64,000 nt of DNA from GCA-2733415 sp965178635 (GTDB lineage: Bacteria > Bacteroidota > Bacteroidia > Flavobacteriales > Flavobacteriaceae): contig CBCXVT010000003.1 of NCBI GenBank assembly GCA_965178635.1, forward strand, positions 1 through 64,000, in the 5' to 3' direction. The translations under genes and the position numbers were made by a program. Positions 17,915 to 28,074 of the stretch are shown here, one piece after another; positions within the stretch are counted from its first letter, which is position 1, and each line of letters begins with the position of its first letter. The notes under the pieces were generated by a model. The model did not search any database and was not told where the DNA came from. It saw only the letters and a list, made by a program, of their open reading frames with translations.

Positions 17915-18466
17915 TTATTTTAAGTTCAATTGCCAAGAAACACCAAATTGATCTTCAACAAATCCGAATTTCTGACTGAATCCATAGTTATCTAATGGCA
18001 TCATGATTTTTCCGTTTTCAGATAGTTTTGAAAATAGCCTTACAAGTTCATTTTCATTTTTACAATCAATGTAGTTTGATACTGCTGGCGTAAAACTCCA
18101 TTCGTGAATTGGCGGACTATCACTGCACATAAATTCTCTACCGTTTAGATTAAATGTGGCGTGCATTATTTTTCCTTCTTCAACGGGGCCTTCTTTCCCC
18201 CAACGTTGTACATTAACAATCTTAGATTTATCAAATAATTCTACATAAAAATTCATTGCTTGTTCTGCATTATTATCTTGAAATGTAAGGAAGGTTTTAA
18301 TTTGGTTTTTCATAATAGTTCTATTTTTTAGCAATGTGTTTTTCAAACTGTCATTTTCTAATTGCAATTTTTCAACTTTAACTAAGCTATTCTTTATTTC
18401 ATTCGAGTCTGTACAACTCAGAAATATTAGACTTGACACTGTCAATATTGATATAATTTTTTTCAT
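17915..18466 (-). CDS. VOC (PhnB-like) family protein with a lipoprotein leader
   Basis: This 183-residue protein contains a PhnB-type vicinal-oxygen-chelate domain from about residue 54 (KTFLTFQDNNAEQAMNFYVE) to the end (DQFGVSWQLNLK). Unusually, the frame begins with a clear lipoprotein signal (lipobox FLSC, Cys18) and a short coiled-coil linker (VEKLQLENDSLKNTLLK). An internal ATG (MKNQIKTFLTFQ, residue 52) matches the normal cytoplasmic start. Either the domain is anchored in the envelope or both starts are used. Binding partners and reaction are unknown; PhnB homologues often have no known activity. Confidence 0.85.
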   Translation of the reverse strand: MKKIISILTVSSLIFLSCTDSNEIKNSLVKVEKLQLENDSLKNTLLKNRTIMKNQIKTFLTFQDNNAEQAMNFYVELFDKSKIVNVQRWGKEGPVEEGKIMHATFNLNGREFMCSDSPPIHEWSFTPAVSNYIDCKNENELVRLFSKLSENGKIMMPLDNYGFSQKFGFVEDQFGVSWQLNLK

Positions 18467-18556
18467 TTTTAAAACTGATTTATAATTATAAATTAACTTT
18501 TCGCTTAGTGTTAACTCTTAAATATATTACAATACTGAAACATACCCAATTCTATA

Positions 18557-21500
18557 TTAAAATTGCTGTAATACTTCCAATGCTTTACTAGCGGTTTTGA
18601 TATTCTCAAAAGTCAACAACAAGCGTAAGCCATTTTTAGTTTGTTTCTCTTTCATTTTGCATAGAGTTTTATGTGTTTGTACAAACTGTAAGACTTTAGT
18701 AAACTGTGTACTTTGATAAAATGTAGAGTTTTGGTCAGATATAAAATACCCAATCAATCGGTTTTGTTTCATCACAATTTTCTCTAAACCAATTTGTGCA
18801 GCAATCCATTTAATACGTACCGAATCTAATAAGTCAACCGCTTGCGTTGGCAACTCTCCAAAACGGTCTATCAAATCTTTTTCATATTGTATTAGTTCTT
18901 CTTCTGTTTTAAGTGTTCCTAGTTTGTTGTATAAGGTTAAACGTTCCGTAATATTATTGATATAATCATCAGGAAATAACAACTCAAAATCCGTATCTAT
19001 CTGTGTTTCTTTCACAAATACTTTGTCACTTCCTTTATCAACCTCTTCATATAAATCTTTAAACTCATTATCCTTTAATTCATCAATAGCTTCGTTTAAT
19101 ATTTTCTGATAGGTAGCAAAACCAATCTCATTGATAAAACCACTTTGCTCACCACCTAAAATATCACCTGCACCTCTAATTTCTAAATCTTTCATGGCAA
19201 TATTGAATCCGCTTCCTAAATCGGAATGTAATTCCAACGCCTGAATACGTTTTCGGGCATCATCCGTCATTGCTGAATATGGCGGAGTGATAAAATAACA
19301 AAATGCTTTTTTGTTAGATCGACCAACTCTACCTCTCATCTGATGTAAGTCGGACAACCCAAAATTATTAGCGTTATTGATGAATATGGTATTGGCATTT
19401 GGTACATCTAAACCAGATTCTATAATAGTTGTGGCTACCAAAACATCAAATTCACCATTCATAAAAGCTAACATGAGTTGCTCAAGTTTTTTACCATCCA
19501 TTTGTCCGTGACCAATAGCAATTTTAGCATTTGGCACCAACCGCTGTAGCATTCCAGCAACCTCCTTAATATTCTCTATTCGGTTATGCACAAAATACAC
19601 TTGTCCACCACGTTGAATTTCATAAGATACCGCATCACGAATCACATCCTCTGTAAAACCTATAACTTGAGTTTCTACAGGATATCTGTTTGGTGGTGGG
19701 GTATTAATCGTACTTAAATCACGCGCTGCCATTAGGGAGAACTGTAAAGTTCTTGGTATTGGTGTTGCGGTTAATGTTAACGTATCAACATTTTCTTTTA
19801 TGGTTTTTAACTTCTCTTTTACTGCTACACCAAATTTTTGCTCTTCATCTACTATTAATAAACCAAGATCTTTAAACTTTACTTTTGCGCCAGCTAATTG
19901 ATGCGTACCAATAATGATATCGAGCTTTCCGTCTTCTAATTGTTTTAACGTTTCTGATTTTTGCTTCGCTGTTCTAAAACGGTTGATATATCCCACATTT
20001 ACTGGCAAGTCTTTCAAACGCTCAGAAAATGTTTTATAATGCTGAAATGCCAAGATTGTTGTCGGCACTAAAATAGCGACTTGCTTACTATTATCTACCG
20101 CTTTAAAAGCGGCACGTATAGCAACTTCTGTTTTACCGAAACCAACATCACCACATACCAACCTATCCATTGGACGTTCACTTTCCATATCTGCCTTTAC
20201 AGCTTGTGTAGCTGTAGATTGATCAGGCGTATCTTCATACATAAACGAGGCTTCCAACTCATGTTGTAAATAAGAATCTGGCGCATATTGATAACCTTTT
20301 TCCTCACGTCGCTTAGCATATAATTTAATCAAGTTAAACGCAATATGTTTAACACGACTCTTGGTTTTTTGTTTGAGTTTTTTCCAAGCTCCAGATCCTA
20401 ATTTGAATAATTTTGGAGCTTTCCCATCCTTACCTGAATATTTAGATATTTTATGCAGGGAATGAATGCTTACAAACAAAATATCACGCTCACCGTAAAT
20501 TAATTTGATGGCTTCTTGTTGATTGCCTTCCACATCTATTTTCTGCAATCCTGCAAAACGTCCAATTCCATGATCTATATGCGTCACATAATCGCCTTTT
20601 TGAAGTTGGGTTAATTCCTTTAAAGTAATGGCTTGTTTTTTAGCATAACCATTTTTTAAATGGAATTTATGATATCGCTCAAAGATTTGATGATCGGTAT
20701 AACATACCGTTTTGCTATTCAAATCAATAAACCCTTGATACAATGGCAACACTACTGTTTTATAGACAACTTCTTGCTCAACATCATCAAAAATGTCTTT
20801 AAAACGTTTGGCTTGTTGCTCATTTGAACAGGCAATATAATTAGTAAACCCATCTGCTGAGTTTTTATTTAAATCTTCAATTAATAAATCGAATTGTTTA
20901 TTAAAAGACGGTTGTGGTTTTATATGGTACGCAATGTCAGAATCCGTACTTTTTGCCAACTCTATTAAAGAATAGTCTTTAAATTGCTTTAGAAGCAACT
21001 CAGAATCACAAAATAATTTTGAAGGTTCTGAGTGATTTACTTCCGTATCTAAGGTTTCAAAAACAGAGGTTGCCTTTGTAAACAGCTTGTCAATTTTAGA
21101 TGCAAACAATGCTTTGTTTTTAACAACAACTGTTGTTTTTGAAGAAATATATTTTAGAAAACTTTCTCTCTTTTCTTGAGATTGTTTGTTTTCTACATTT
21201 GGTATCACACTAATTTTCTTGAGTTGTTCTTGTGATAATTGCGTTTCTACATCGAATGTTCTGATGCTATCTACATCATCACCAAAAAACTCTATTCTAT
21301 AAGGCTCATCATTTGAATAAGAAAACACATCTACAATTCCACCTCTTACTGAGAATTCACCCGGTTCAGTAACGAAATCTACACGTTTAAATTTATACGT
21401 AAACAAGACTTCATTGATAAAATCAATTGAAATGGTATCATCAACAGCAACTTTCAAAGTGTTTTTATCTAGCTCTTTTTTAGTCACCACCTTTTCAAAC

Positions 21501-21883
21501 AAGGCTTCTGGATAGGTTACAATTAATGCTGGTTTTTTACGCGAGTTAATCCTATTTAACACTTCAGAACGCAACAACACATTAGCATTATCAGTTTCTT
21601 CTAATTGATAAGGTCTGCGATAACTACCAGGATAAAACAACACGTCTTTATCATTAAGTAATAATTCCAAATCGTTCAAATAAAAAGCAGCTTCCTCTTT
21701 ATCTTCTGCAATTAAAAGATAAGGTGTGTCAGCAGTTTTAAATATGTTTGAAATAACAAAAGACAATGACGATCCCACTAAATTAGAAATTTTAGTATCT
21801 GATTTAGGGGTTGACAAACGTTCGATAAGCTGTTTTGTTTGAGATGCCTCATTAAAAACAGCTAGAAGATGTTGTTTACTCAC
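18557..21883 (-). CDS. mfd: Transcription-repair coupling factor
   Basis: This 1108-residue ATP-driven translocase removes RNA polymerase stalled at DNA lesions and recruits UvrA. The order is standard: a UvrB-like N-terminal region, an RNA polymerase-interaction domain (GDYVTHIDHGIGRFAGLQ), then the helicase core with Walker A VCGDVGFGKTEVA, the DEEQ box in LIVDEEQKFGV, TLTATPIPRTLQFS and QMRGRVGRSNKKAFCYF. A C-terminal UvrA-mimicking domain follows. The length is normal and the frame intact. It is divergent from rplU. Confidence 0.97.
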   Translation of the reverse strand: MSKQHLLAVFNEASQTKQLIERLSTPKSDTKISNLVGSSLSFVISNIFKTADTPYLLIAEDKEEAAFYLNDLELLLNDKDVLFYPGSYRRPYQLEETDNANVLLRSEVLNRINSRKKPALIVTYPEALFEKVVTKKELDKNTLKVAVDDTISIDFINEVLFTYKFKRVDFVTEPGEFSVRGGIVDVFSYSNDEPYRIEFFGDDVDSIRTFDVETQLSQEQLKKISVIPNVENKQSQEKRESFLKYISSKTTVVVKNKALFASKIDKLFTKATSVFETLDTEVNHSEPSKLFCDSELLLKQFKDYSLIELAKSTDSDIAYHIKPQPSFNKQFDLLIEDLNKNSADGFTNYIACSNEQQAKRFKDIFDDVEQEVVYKTVVLPLYQGFIDLNSKTVCYTDHQIFERYHKFHLKNGYAKKQAITLKELTQLQKGDYVTHIDHGIGRFAGLQKIDVEGNQQEAIKLIYGERDILFVSIHSLHKISKYSGKDGKAPKLFKLGSGAWKKLKQKTKSRVKHIAFNLIKLYAKRREEKGYQYAPDSYLQHELEASFMYEDTPDQSTATQAVKADMESERPMDRLVCGDVGFGKTEVAIRAAFKAVDNSKQVAILVPTTILAFQHYKTFSERLKDLPVNVGYINRFRTAKQKSETLKQLEDGKLDIIIGTHQLAGAKVKFKDLGLLIVDEEQKFGVAVKEKLKTIKENVDTLTLTATPIPRTLQFSLMAARDLSTINTPPPNRYPVETQVIGFTEDVIRDAVSYEIQRGGQVYFVHNRIENIKEVAGMLQRLVPNAKIAIGHGQMDGKKLEQLMLAFMNGEFDVLVATTIIESGLDVPNANTIFINNANNFGLSDLHQMRGRVGRSNKKAFCYFITPPYSAMTDDARKRIQALELHSDLGSGFNIAMKDLEIRGAGDILGGEQSGFINEIGFATYQKILNEAIDELKDNEFKDLYEEVDKGSDKVFVKETQIDTDFELLFPDDYINNITERLTLYNKLGTLKTEEELIQYEKDLIDRFGELPTQAVDLLDSVRIKWIAAQIGLEKIVMKQNRLIGYFISDQNSTFYQSTQFTKVLQFVQTHKTLCKMKEKQTKNGLRLLLTFENIKTASKALEVLQQF

Positions 21884-21968
21884 GGTATGTAATAATTTAA
21901 AAAGCGAAGATACTTCTATTTTAAAAATGTTGCAATTATTAAATAGCGCTAAAAAACTACATTACAAT

Positions 21969-21998
21969 TTGTGGTTTAGTGAATTAAGCGTATATTTG
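21969..21998 (+). promoter_or_regulatory. Promoter of rplU-rpmA
   Basis: TTTG near 21968-21971, then 19 bases, then TATATTTG at 21991-21998. This matches the Bacteroidota sigma-ABfr pattern (TTTG, TAnnTTTG) and lies 43 bases before the rplU start. Confidence 0.7.
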
Positions 21999-22040
21999 CA
22001 TCCAATTATTTTTTAACAATAAATTTAAATACGTTACGCT

Positions 22041-22520
22041 ATGTACGCAATTGTAGAGATAGCAGGGCAGCAATTTAAAGTTGCAAAAGACCAAAAGGTA
22101 TTTGTTCATCGTTTAGGAACTGAAGAAGGAAACAATGTTTCTTTTGATAATGTTTTATTATTAGACAACGATGGAGATGTTACTGTAGGCGCCCCAGCTA
22201 TAAACGGAGCTTCTGTTGAAGTAAAAGTTTTAAGACACCTTAAAGGTGACAAAGTTATCGTTTTCAAAAAGAAAAGAAGAAAAGGTTACCGTGTAAAAAA
22301 TGGTCATAGACAAGCCTTAACTGAAATCTTAATCGAAAACATTTCAGCTTCTGGAGCTAAAAAAGCAGCACCAAAGAAAGAAGCAAAAAAAGTTGATGCA
22401 CCTTCTAATGATTTAAGCTCAAAAACTGTAGCTGAATTAAAAGAAATGGCTAAAGCTCAAGGAATAGAAGGAATTTCCTCTATGAAAAAAGCAGATTTAG
22501 TAGCTGCATTATCTAAATAA
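22041..22520 (+). CDS. rplU: 50S ribosomal protein L21 with C-terminal SAP-like extension
   Basis: Residues 1 to about 103 are ordinary bacterial L21 (MYAIVEIAGQQFKVAKDQKV, then KKKRRKGYRVKNGHRQ near 74-89), a 23S rRNA-binding protein. The protein is 159 residues long, about 50 more than the classical family. The extension is a Lys/Ala linker followed by a compact helical module (SSKTVAELKEMAKAQGIEG, then MKKADLVAALSK) resembling SAP/Rho N-terminal domains, which bind nucleic acid. Such tails occur in Bacteroidota L21. It is the first gene of the L21-L27 operon, with rpmA 26 bases downstream. Confidence 0.96.
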   Translation: MYAIVEIAGQQFKVAKDQKVFVHRLGTEEGNNVSFDNVLLLDNDGDVTVGAPAINGASVEVKVLRHLKGDKVIVFKKKRRKGYRVKNGHRQALTEILIENISASGAKKAAPKKEAKKVDAPSNDLSSKTVAELKEMAKAQGIEGISSMKKADLVAALSK

Positions 22521-22546
22521 GTATTAACAAATAAAACCTTAAAGAG

Positions 22547-22807
22547 ATGGCTCATAAAAAAGGAGTTGGTAGTTCTAAGAATGGTAGAGAATCAGAATCA
22601 AAACGTTTAGGTGTTAAGATTTTTGGAGGACAAGCTGCTATTGCAGGGAACATCATAATCAGACAAAGAGGAACAACACATAACCCTGGTGAAAATGTTT
22701 ACATGGGAAAAGATCATACTTTACACGCTAAAGTCGATGGTCTTGTAAAGTTTACAAAGAAAAGAGACAACAAGTCTTACGTATCTATTGTGCCTTTCGA
22801 AGCATAA
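22547..22807 (+). CDS. rpmA: 50S ribosomal protein L27
   Basis: This 86-residue L27 starts MAHKKGVGSSKNGRESESKR, whose flexible N-terminus reaches the peptidyl-transferase centre. It then shows the family core GGQAAIAGNIIIRQRGTTH and the GKDHTLHA segment. It has no N-terminal cleavable extension of the Firmicutes kind. It follows rplU in the usual order and ends before a strong terminator. Confidence 0.98.
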   Translation: MAHKKGVGSSKNGRESESKRLGVKIFGGQAAIAGNIIIRQRGTTHNPGENVYMGKDHTLHAKVDGLVKFTKKRDNKSYVSIVPFEA

Positions 22808-22825
22808 TTGAACAATCCTCAATAT

Positions 22826-22859
22826 AAAAAGCCTCTTTATTCATATAAAGAGGCTTTTT
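22826..22859 (+). terminator. Terminator after rplU-rpmA
   Basis: AAAAAGCCTCTTTAT pairs with ATAAAGAGGCTTTTT around a 4-base loop. Confidence 0.9.
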
Positions 22860-22940
22860 CTGTTAAAACGCATTATTTTATCGATAAAGGTAGGGTAAAG
22901 TTGTAGTTTTGCGTTTCAATGACACCTACTTAATATTTTA

Positions 22941-25900
22941 ATGACGATGACTAAAAATTACCTACTTACACTGTTACTTATAACTTGTTGTAGTTTCTCT
23001 TTTGCCCAAGGAGAAGCAAACAATTGGTTTTTTGGGTACAACGCTGGTGTCAGTTTCAATTCCGGAACCCCAACCGCTATCCCTAACGGACAAATACATA
23101 CCAATGAAGGAAGTGCTTCAATCTCTGACCCTTCAGGAAATTTATTATTTTATACTGACGGTATTTCTGTTTGGAACAGAAACCATCAAGTGATGCCAGG
23201 TGGAAATTCCACCTTAAATGGAAATCCATCAAGTACATCATCTGGATTAATTGTACCTAGCCCAGGTAATAGTAACATATATTACATTTTTACAGTAGAT
23301 GAGCCAAGTCATAATGGTTCTGCATCAAGCAATCATGGTCTAAACTACACTATAGTAGATATGAGTTTAGATGGAGGAAATGGTGATATTACACAATTGA
23401 ACATTCCATTAATTACTTATAACACTTCTGACACTTTAGAAACAAGGTATAAAGCCGCAGAGAAAATTACTGCTGTAAAAAGTAGTGACTGTAATTCGTT
23501 TTGGGTTATTACACATTTTACAAATAAATTTTACAGCTTTGAAGTTAATGCAGGTGGTGTTGAAATTGACCCTGTTATTAGTCAAACCCAAACTTTAGTT
23601 CCTCTAAGTGGTTATAGAAGAAATGCTATAGGTTATATAAAAAGTTCCCCTGATGGTAGCAAGTTAGCTGTAGCACATAGTCATATTGGTACAACTACAG
23701 GAAACAATAACAGTGCCCCAGGTGGTGTTTTCCTATACGATTTTGACACAACTTCTGGAGTAATATCAAACGAAGAAGAAGTATATAACAGGTCTAATGG
23801 TCATAGCCCTTATGGAATAGAATTTTCAAGAAGTGGTGATAGACTATACACCACAGTAAATGATGCTTCGAATAATTCTAAACTAATACAGTTAGATTTA
23901 ATTAGTGCAAATATTCCTTCAACAAAAATAATTATTGATGAGTTTAGCCAATATGCACATGGTGCTTTACAGTTAGGGCCAGATGGTAAAATATATAGAG
24001 CATTAATTAATTTTGGTTCTAATACAGGAAACTATTTAGGAGTAATTAATGACCCCGAAATTTTAGGTGTAGGATGTAATTATGACGAACAAGGGGTTTT
24101 ATTAAATATTGCTTCTACAAATACCAATGAAGGTTCAAGATTAGGCTTACCACCGTTTATACAATCACTTTTTGCAGAAAAAGTTGACATTATTAACAAC
24201 GATAACGACCCAACTGTAGTAACTAACACCTTAGATTTATGTGAAGGAGAAACTTACACATTAGCTGCTGAAGATATACCAGGCGCTACGTATACTTGGA
24301 CACTTGATGGAAACCCATTAACAAACACAACCTACAATCTTGTAGATATTGCAGTAGCTGGGACTTATTTGGTAGAAGTGAATGAAAATAATGGCGATTG
24401 TCCGTTTTTTGGTGAAGCCATCGTGACCATAGCACCCTTACCAATTGTAAATACTATTACACCTTTAGAACAATGTTATAATTCTGCGGGTAATGATTTC
24501 ATTTTATCAGATGTAAATACTGAAGCTTTAGCAGGACAAGATTCTGAAGTAGTTGTAGCATCATATCACGAAGATGAAGCAAATGCTTTAGCAAATACAA
24601 ATCCAATAAACACAGTTTACACATCGACAGGAGAAACAGTTTATATCAGATTAATAAATAACACTACTCTATGTGTTAGTGCTGTTCCTGTAACATTAGT
24701 TGTTAACCCCTTACCTGTGATCTCTTCTCCTGTAATATTAGAACAATGTGATACAGATACAGATGGTAGTGTTAACTTCAACTTAGAAGAAGCTAATAGT
24801 TTATTGTCAAGTAATTTTGTCAACGAAACATTTATATATTACAACTCTCTACCAGATGCAGAAACAGGAAATAATCCAATTCCTGACGCAACAAGTTATA
24901 CTAGTACAAACGGAAATTCTGTATACGCAAGTATTACAAACTCAAACAATTGTGTTAATTATGGTAGGGTAAACTTAGCCGTTGGAACAAGTTCAATCCC
25001 AAGCACTTTACAACACACATATACTGAATGTGATGATAATTATGACGGTATTGCAACATTTGATTTTAGCGCATCGCATTCAACATTCACAGCATTATTC
25101 CTAGGTGTAAATAGCACAATCACATATTATGAAAATGAGGCTGATGCTTTGGCAGAGACAAATGCCATACCTGACGTTAGTAACTACCACAACACCAACT
25201 CGCCTAACTCACAAACAATATGGGTAAGAGTTGATAGTAATGATTTAAATGGGTGTTTAGGACTAGGTGAGCACATTACTCTTACTGTAAACCCAATTCC
25301 TGAAGAAATCACTTTAACTGATGTTAATGGTTGTAGTGATACTACATCTGCTAGTTTTGATTTATCAAACGTTTATTCAGAAGCAGCAAATGGTACAACT
25401 GACGTATTAATAACTATTCATGAAAGTTTGGCGGAAGCTGAAAATAATACAAACTCAGTTTCAAATCCACACACATCAAACGAAACAACACTTTATGTAA
25501 GAGCTGAAAACACAAATACTGGCTGTTACATTACTATGCCAATTAACCTTGTTATTAAGCCGTTACCTACAGCAAACACACCTGACCCAATAGACAAATG
25601 TAATGATGCTACATCTAGTGGTTTTGTTGAGTTCGATTTAACAATAAGACATGATCAAATTATTGGTGCTCAAACTGATGTGGCAGTTTTATATTTTACA
25701 AACCAAGCTGATGCACTAGCTGGATATGGACCAAGTTTAATTACAGATCCAAATCATTTTGTAAACACAATAACGCCGCAACAAACTATTTACGTTCATG
25801 TGTCAAATAATACAACTGGTTGTACTAACAATACATCACTTATATTAAACATTCTTGACGCCCCACAAGTTTTTCCATTCACTAACCCTTTTACGGTTTG

Positions 25901-27923
25901 TGATGATGACAATGATGGCGTTGGATATTTTGATTTAAGCTCTATTGTAGACGATATTAGTGGTAATGTTGCAGGTGTAAGCGTGACGTTTCATGAAACT
26001 ATTATTCAAGCTGAACTCGGTGCATTTCCAATTAACACTAATGAACCTTATCAAAACATTGATACAGGTAGCCTTGGTACTCAAACCCTTTACGCTAACC
26101 TTACAATAAATGGATTAGAATGTAACACTATTATTGATGTAAACTTGGTTGTTCTAGAAAGTCCTGAATTACCTTCTGGGGAACTTGTTTATGATATTTG
26201 TGAAGACAATGGTAGTGCAGATGGGTATGTTGAGTTCGATTTAATGAACTATGCCACAGGAACTTTAAATTTAGACCCTACTATTTTCGATATCAACTTC
26301 TTTACAGGTATTGATACCTCAGGAAATCCAATAGGGTATATACCAAACTTTAATAGTTATACCAATGTAACAACACCTGATCAGGTAATTTACATGGCTA
26401 TATCCAACTCAAATCAAGATAGTAATAACGAGTACTGTACTACTGTAAGAGCAATTACGCTACATGTTAACTTATTACCAAGTGCACTTGCTTTCCATGA
26501 GATTTTTACTTGTGACGATGATTTCTATGATGAGTCAGATGGTATTGCACCATTCAACCTTGAAGCTGAAATATATGTTATAACAGGCGGTGTTTCAGGT
26601 TTAGAAGTTACATTTTATGAAACAAGAGCTGATGCTGAAAACGATATAAATCCAATACCTAATTCATCTGAGTTTTACAACAGTATAAACCCAGGTGCTT
26701 ATGATGTGTTTGCAAGAGTTTACGATGCATCAACAGGTTGTTATGCAATTACACCTATTAAACTTCATGTCGATGCTAATCCAACACCATTAAGCACTCA
26801 AAACATCATTGATCAATTAGGAAATGATGGTAGAATGGTAGAATGTGATGGAAATGTTGATGGTTCAGGAAGTATCGCAGAGCAAGTGGCAGAATTTGAT
26901 TTAACCCTTTGGGAAACATTAATCTTAACAGGAGTTAACGGCCCAGGAGTTGAAACTGGTGTATCAGCAAGCTATTATACAAGTTATGATGAAGCTGATG
27001 GTGGAACAAACGCTATACCAAACCCAACAACTTATACCAATACCTCTAACCCACAAACTATTTATGTACGTGTGACTAATGATGGTTCAGGAGTAATACC
27101 TCAAACAGCAGGAACAGGGTGTTATACAATAGTTCAGTTTGATATTTTTGTACCAGTACCAGAGGTTAGTGTGTCAGGAAACACAGTATTATGTGTTGAT
27201 GAAAATGGAGTGCCATTATCAAGTGCAACACTACCAGTGTTAGAAGCATCACCAAATTCTGATGAATACGATTACCAATGGGCATTGAATGGCGTAGATA
27301 TATCAGGCGCAACAAATGCTACGTATACAGCAACAGAACCTGGGGAATATACTGTAACAATATCAGGTCCAACAGATTTTGATTGTGTTAATTATGCAAG
27401 TATCACTGTAGAAGAATCAGGAATGCCTGATGGTTTTGATGCCAATGTAACAACTACAGCGTTTGCTGATAATCATCAGATATTAGCAGAAGCAACATCA
27501 AGTATACCAGGAGTTGAGTTCTATTATTCATTAGATAATGGCGACTTTACTACAGATGGATTATTTACAGATGTAGCCCCAGGATTACATTACATCACTA
27601 TTACAGATGGTCAAGGTTGTTGGTCAGAAATTATAGAAATATTTGTAATTGATTACCCTCACTTCTTTACTCCAAACGGTGATGGGGTGAATGACACATG
27701 GCATATTATTGGTCAAGATGCTATACCAGTTTCAATAATTTACATCTTTGACAGGTATGGTAAACTATTAGCTCAACTAGATCCAGATGGAGCAGGTTGG
27801 GACGGAACTTATAATGGTCACGCTATGCCAGCAGGAGATTACTGGTTTAAAATACAATACACAGAAGGAGATGTAACGCCAACTCAAAAAGAGTTCAAAG
27901 CACACTTCTCTATTAAAAGATAA
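22941..27923 (+). CDS. Large secreted multidomain protein with T9SS type B (CHU_C) tail
   Basis: This 1660-residue protein has a signal peptide ending CSFSFAQ. Residues about 25-420 look like a beta-propeller (WFFGYNAGVSFNSG, then GNLLFYTDGISVWNR, SPDGSKLAVAHSH and GPDGKIYRA). An Ig/PKD-like domain follows. Next come about ten modules of 80-95 residues with the pattern CDxDxDGxxxFDL ... ITYYENEADALAETNAIPD ... TIWVRV, each with paired cysteines. The last 90 residues are the gliding-motility-associated C-terminal domain (YPHFFTPNGDGVNDTWHI, IFDRYGKLL, GWDGTYNG), used for type IX export. It is probably a cell-surface adhesin or filament. No enzymatic motif is seen. Confidence 0.9.
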   Translation: MTMTKNYLLTLLLITCCSFSFAQGEANNWFFGYNAGVSFNSGTPTAIPNGQIHTNEGSASISDPSGNLLFYTDGISVWNRNHQVMPGGNSTLNGNPSSTSSGLIVPSPGNSNIYYIFTVDEPSHNGSASSNHGLNYTIVDMSLDGGNGDITQLNIPLITYNTSDTLETRYKAAEKITAVKSSDCNSFWVITHFTNKFYSFEVNAGGVEIDPVISQTQTLVPLSGYRRNAIGYIKSSPDGSKLAVAHSHIGTTTGNNNSAPGGVFLYDFDTTSGVISNEEEVYNRSNGHSPYGIEFSRSGDRLYTTVNDASNNSKLIQLDLISANIPSTKIIIDEFSQYAHGALQLGPDGKIYRALINFGSNTGNYLGVINDPEILGVGCNYDEQGVLLNIASTNTNEGSRLGLPPFIQSLFAEKVDIINNDNDPTVVTNTLDLCEGETYTLAAEDIPGATYTWTLDGNPLTNTTYNLVDIAVAGTYLVEVNENNGDCPFFGEAIVTIAPLPIVNTITPLEQCYNSAGNDFILSDVNTEALAGQDSEVVVASYHEDEANALANTNPINTVYTSTGETVYIRLINNTTLCVSAVPVTLVVNPLPVISSPVILEQCDTDTDGSVNFNLEEANSLLSSNFVNETFIYYNSLPDAETGNNPIPDATSYTSTNGNSVYASITNSNNCVNYGRVNLAVGTSSIPSTLQHTYTECDDNYDGIATFDFSASHSTFTALFLGVNSTITYYENEADALAETNAIPDVSNYHNTNSPNSQTIWVRVDSNDLNGCLGLGEHITLTVNPIPEEITLTDVNGCSDTTSASFDLSNVYSEAANGTTDVLITIHESLAEAENNTNSVSNPHTSNETTLYVRAENTNTGCYITMPINLVIKPLPTANTPDPIDKCNDATSSGFVEFDLTIRHDQIIGAQTDVAVLYFTNQADALAGYGPSLITDPNHFVNTITPQQTIYVHVSNNTTGCTNNTSLILNILDAPQVFPFTNPFTVCDDDNDGVGYFDLSSIVDDISGNVAGVSVTFHETIIQAELGAFPINTNEPYQNIDTGSLGTQTLYANLTINGLECNTIIDVNLVVLESPELPSGELVYDICEDNGSADGYVEFDLMNYATGTLNLDPTIFDINFFTGIDTSGNPIGYIPNFNSYTNVTTPDQVIYMAISNSNQDSNNEYCTTVRAITLHVNLLPSALAFHEIFTCDDDFYDESDGIAPFNLEAEIYVITGGVSGLEVTFYETRADAENDINPIPNSSEFYNSINPGAYDVFARVYDASTGCYAITPIKLHVDANPTPLSTQNIIDQLGNDGRMVECDGNVDGSGSIAEQVAEFDLTLWETLILTGVNGPGVETGVSASYYTSYDEADGGTNAIPNPTTYTNTSNPQTIYVRVTNDGSGVIPQTAGTGCYTIVQFDIFVPVPEVSVSGNTVLCVDENGVPLSSATLPVLEASPNSDEYDYQWALNGVDISGATNATYTATEPGEYTVTISGPTDFDCVNYASITVEESGMPDGFDANVTTTAFADNHQILAEATSSIPGVEFYYSLDNGDFTTDGLFTDVAPGLHYITITDGQGCWSEIIEIFVIDYPHFFTPNGDGVNDTWHIIGQDAIPVSIIYIFDRYGKLLAQLDPDGAGWDGTYNGHAMPAGDYWFKIQYTEGDVTPTQKEFKAHFSIKR

Positions 27924-27940
27924 AACAATAATTAAGACAT

Positions 27941-27971
27941 AAAAAAGCCACTCAAATTGAGTGGCTTTTTT
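27941..27971 (+). terminator. Terminator
   Basis: AAAAAAGCCACTCAA pairs with TTGAGTGGCTTTTTT around a single base. Confidence 0.9.
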
Positions 27972-28074
27972 ATGTGTAATAAAATTCTCTTGAATATAAA
28001 TTTTAAAACTCATTGAAATTTCGTAACTTATTAGACCTAAATCGATTACAAATACTATCTCAACAGAGTAATTT

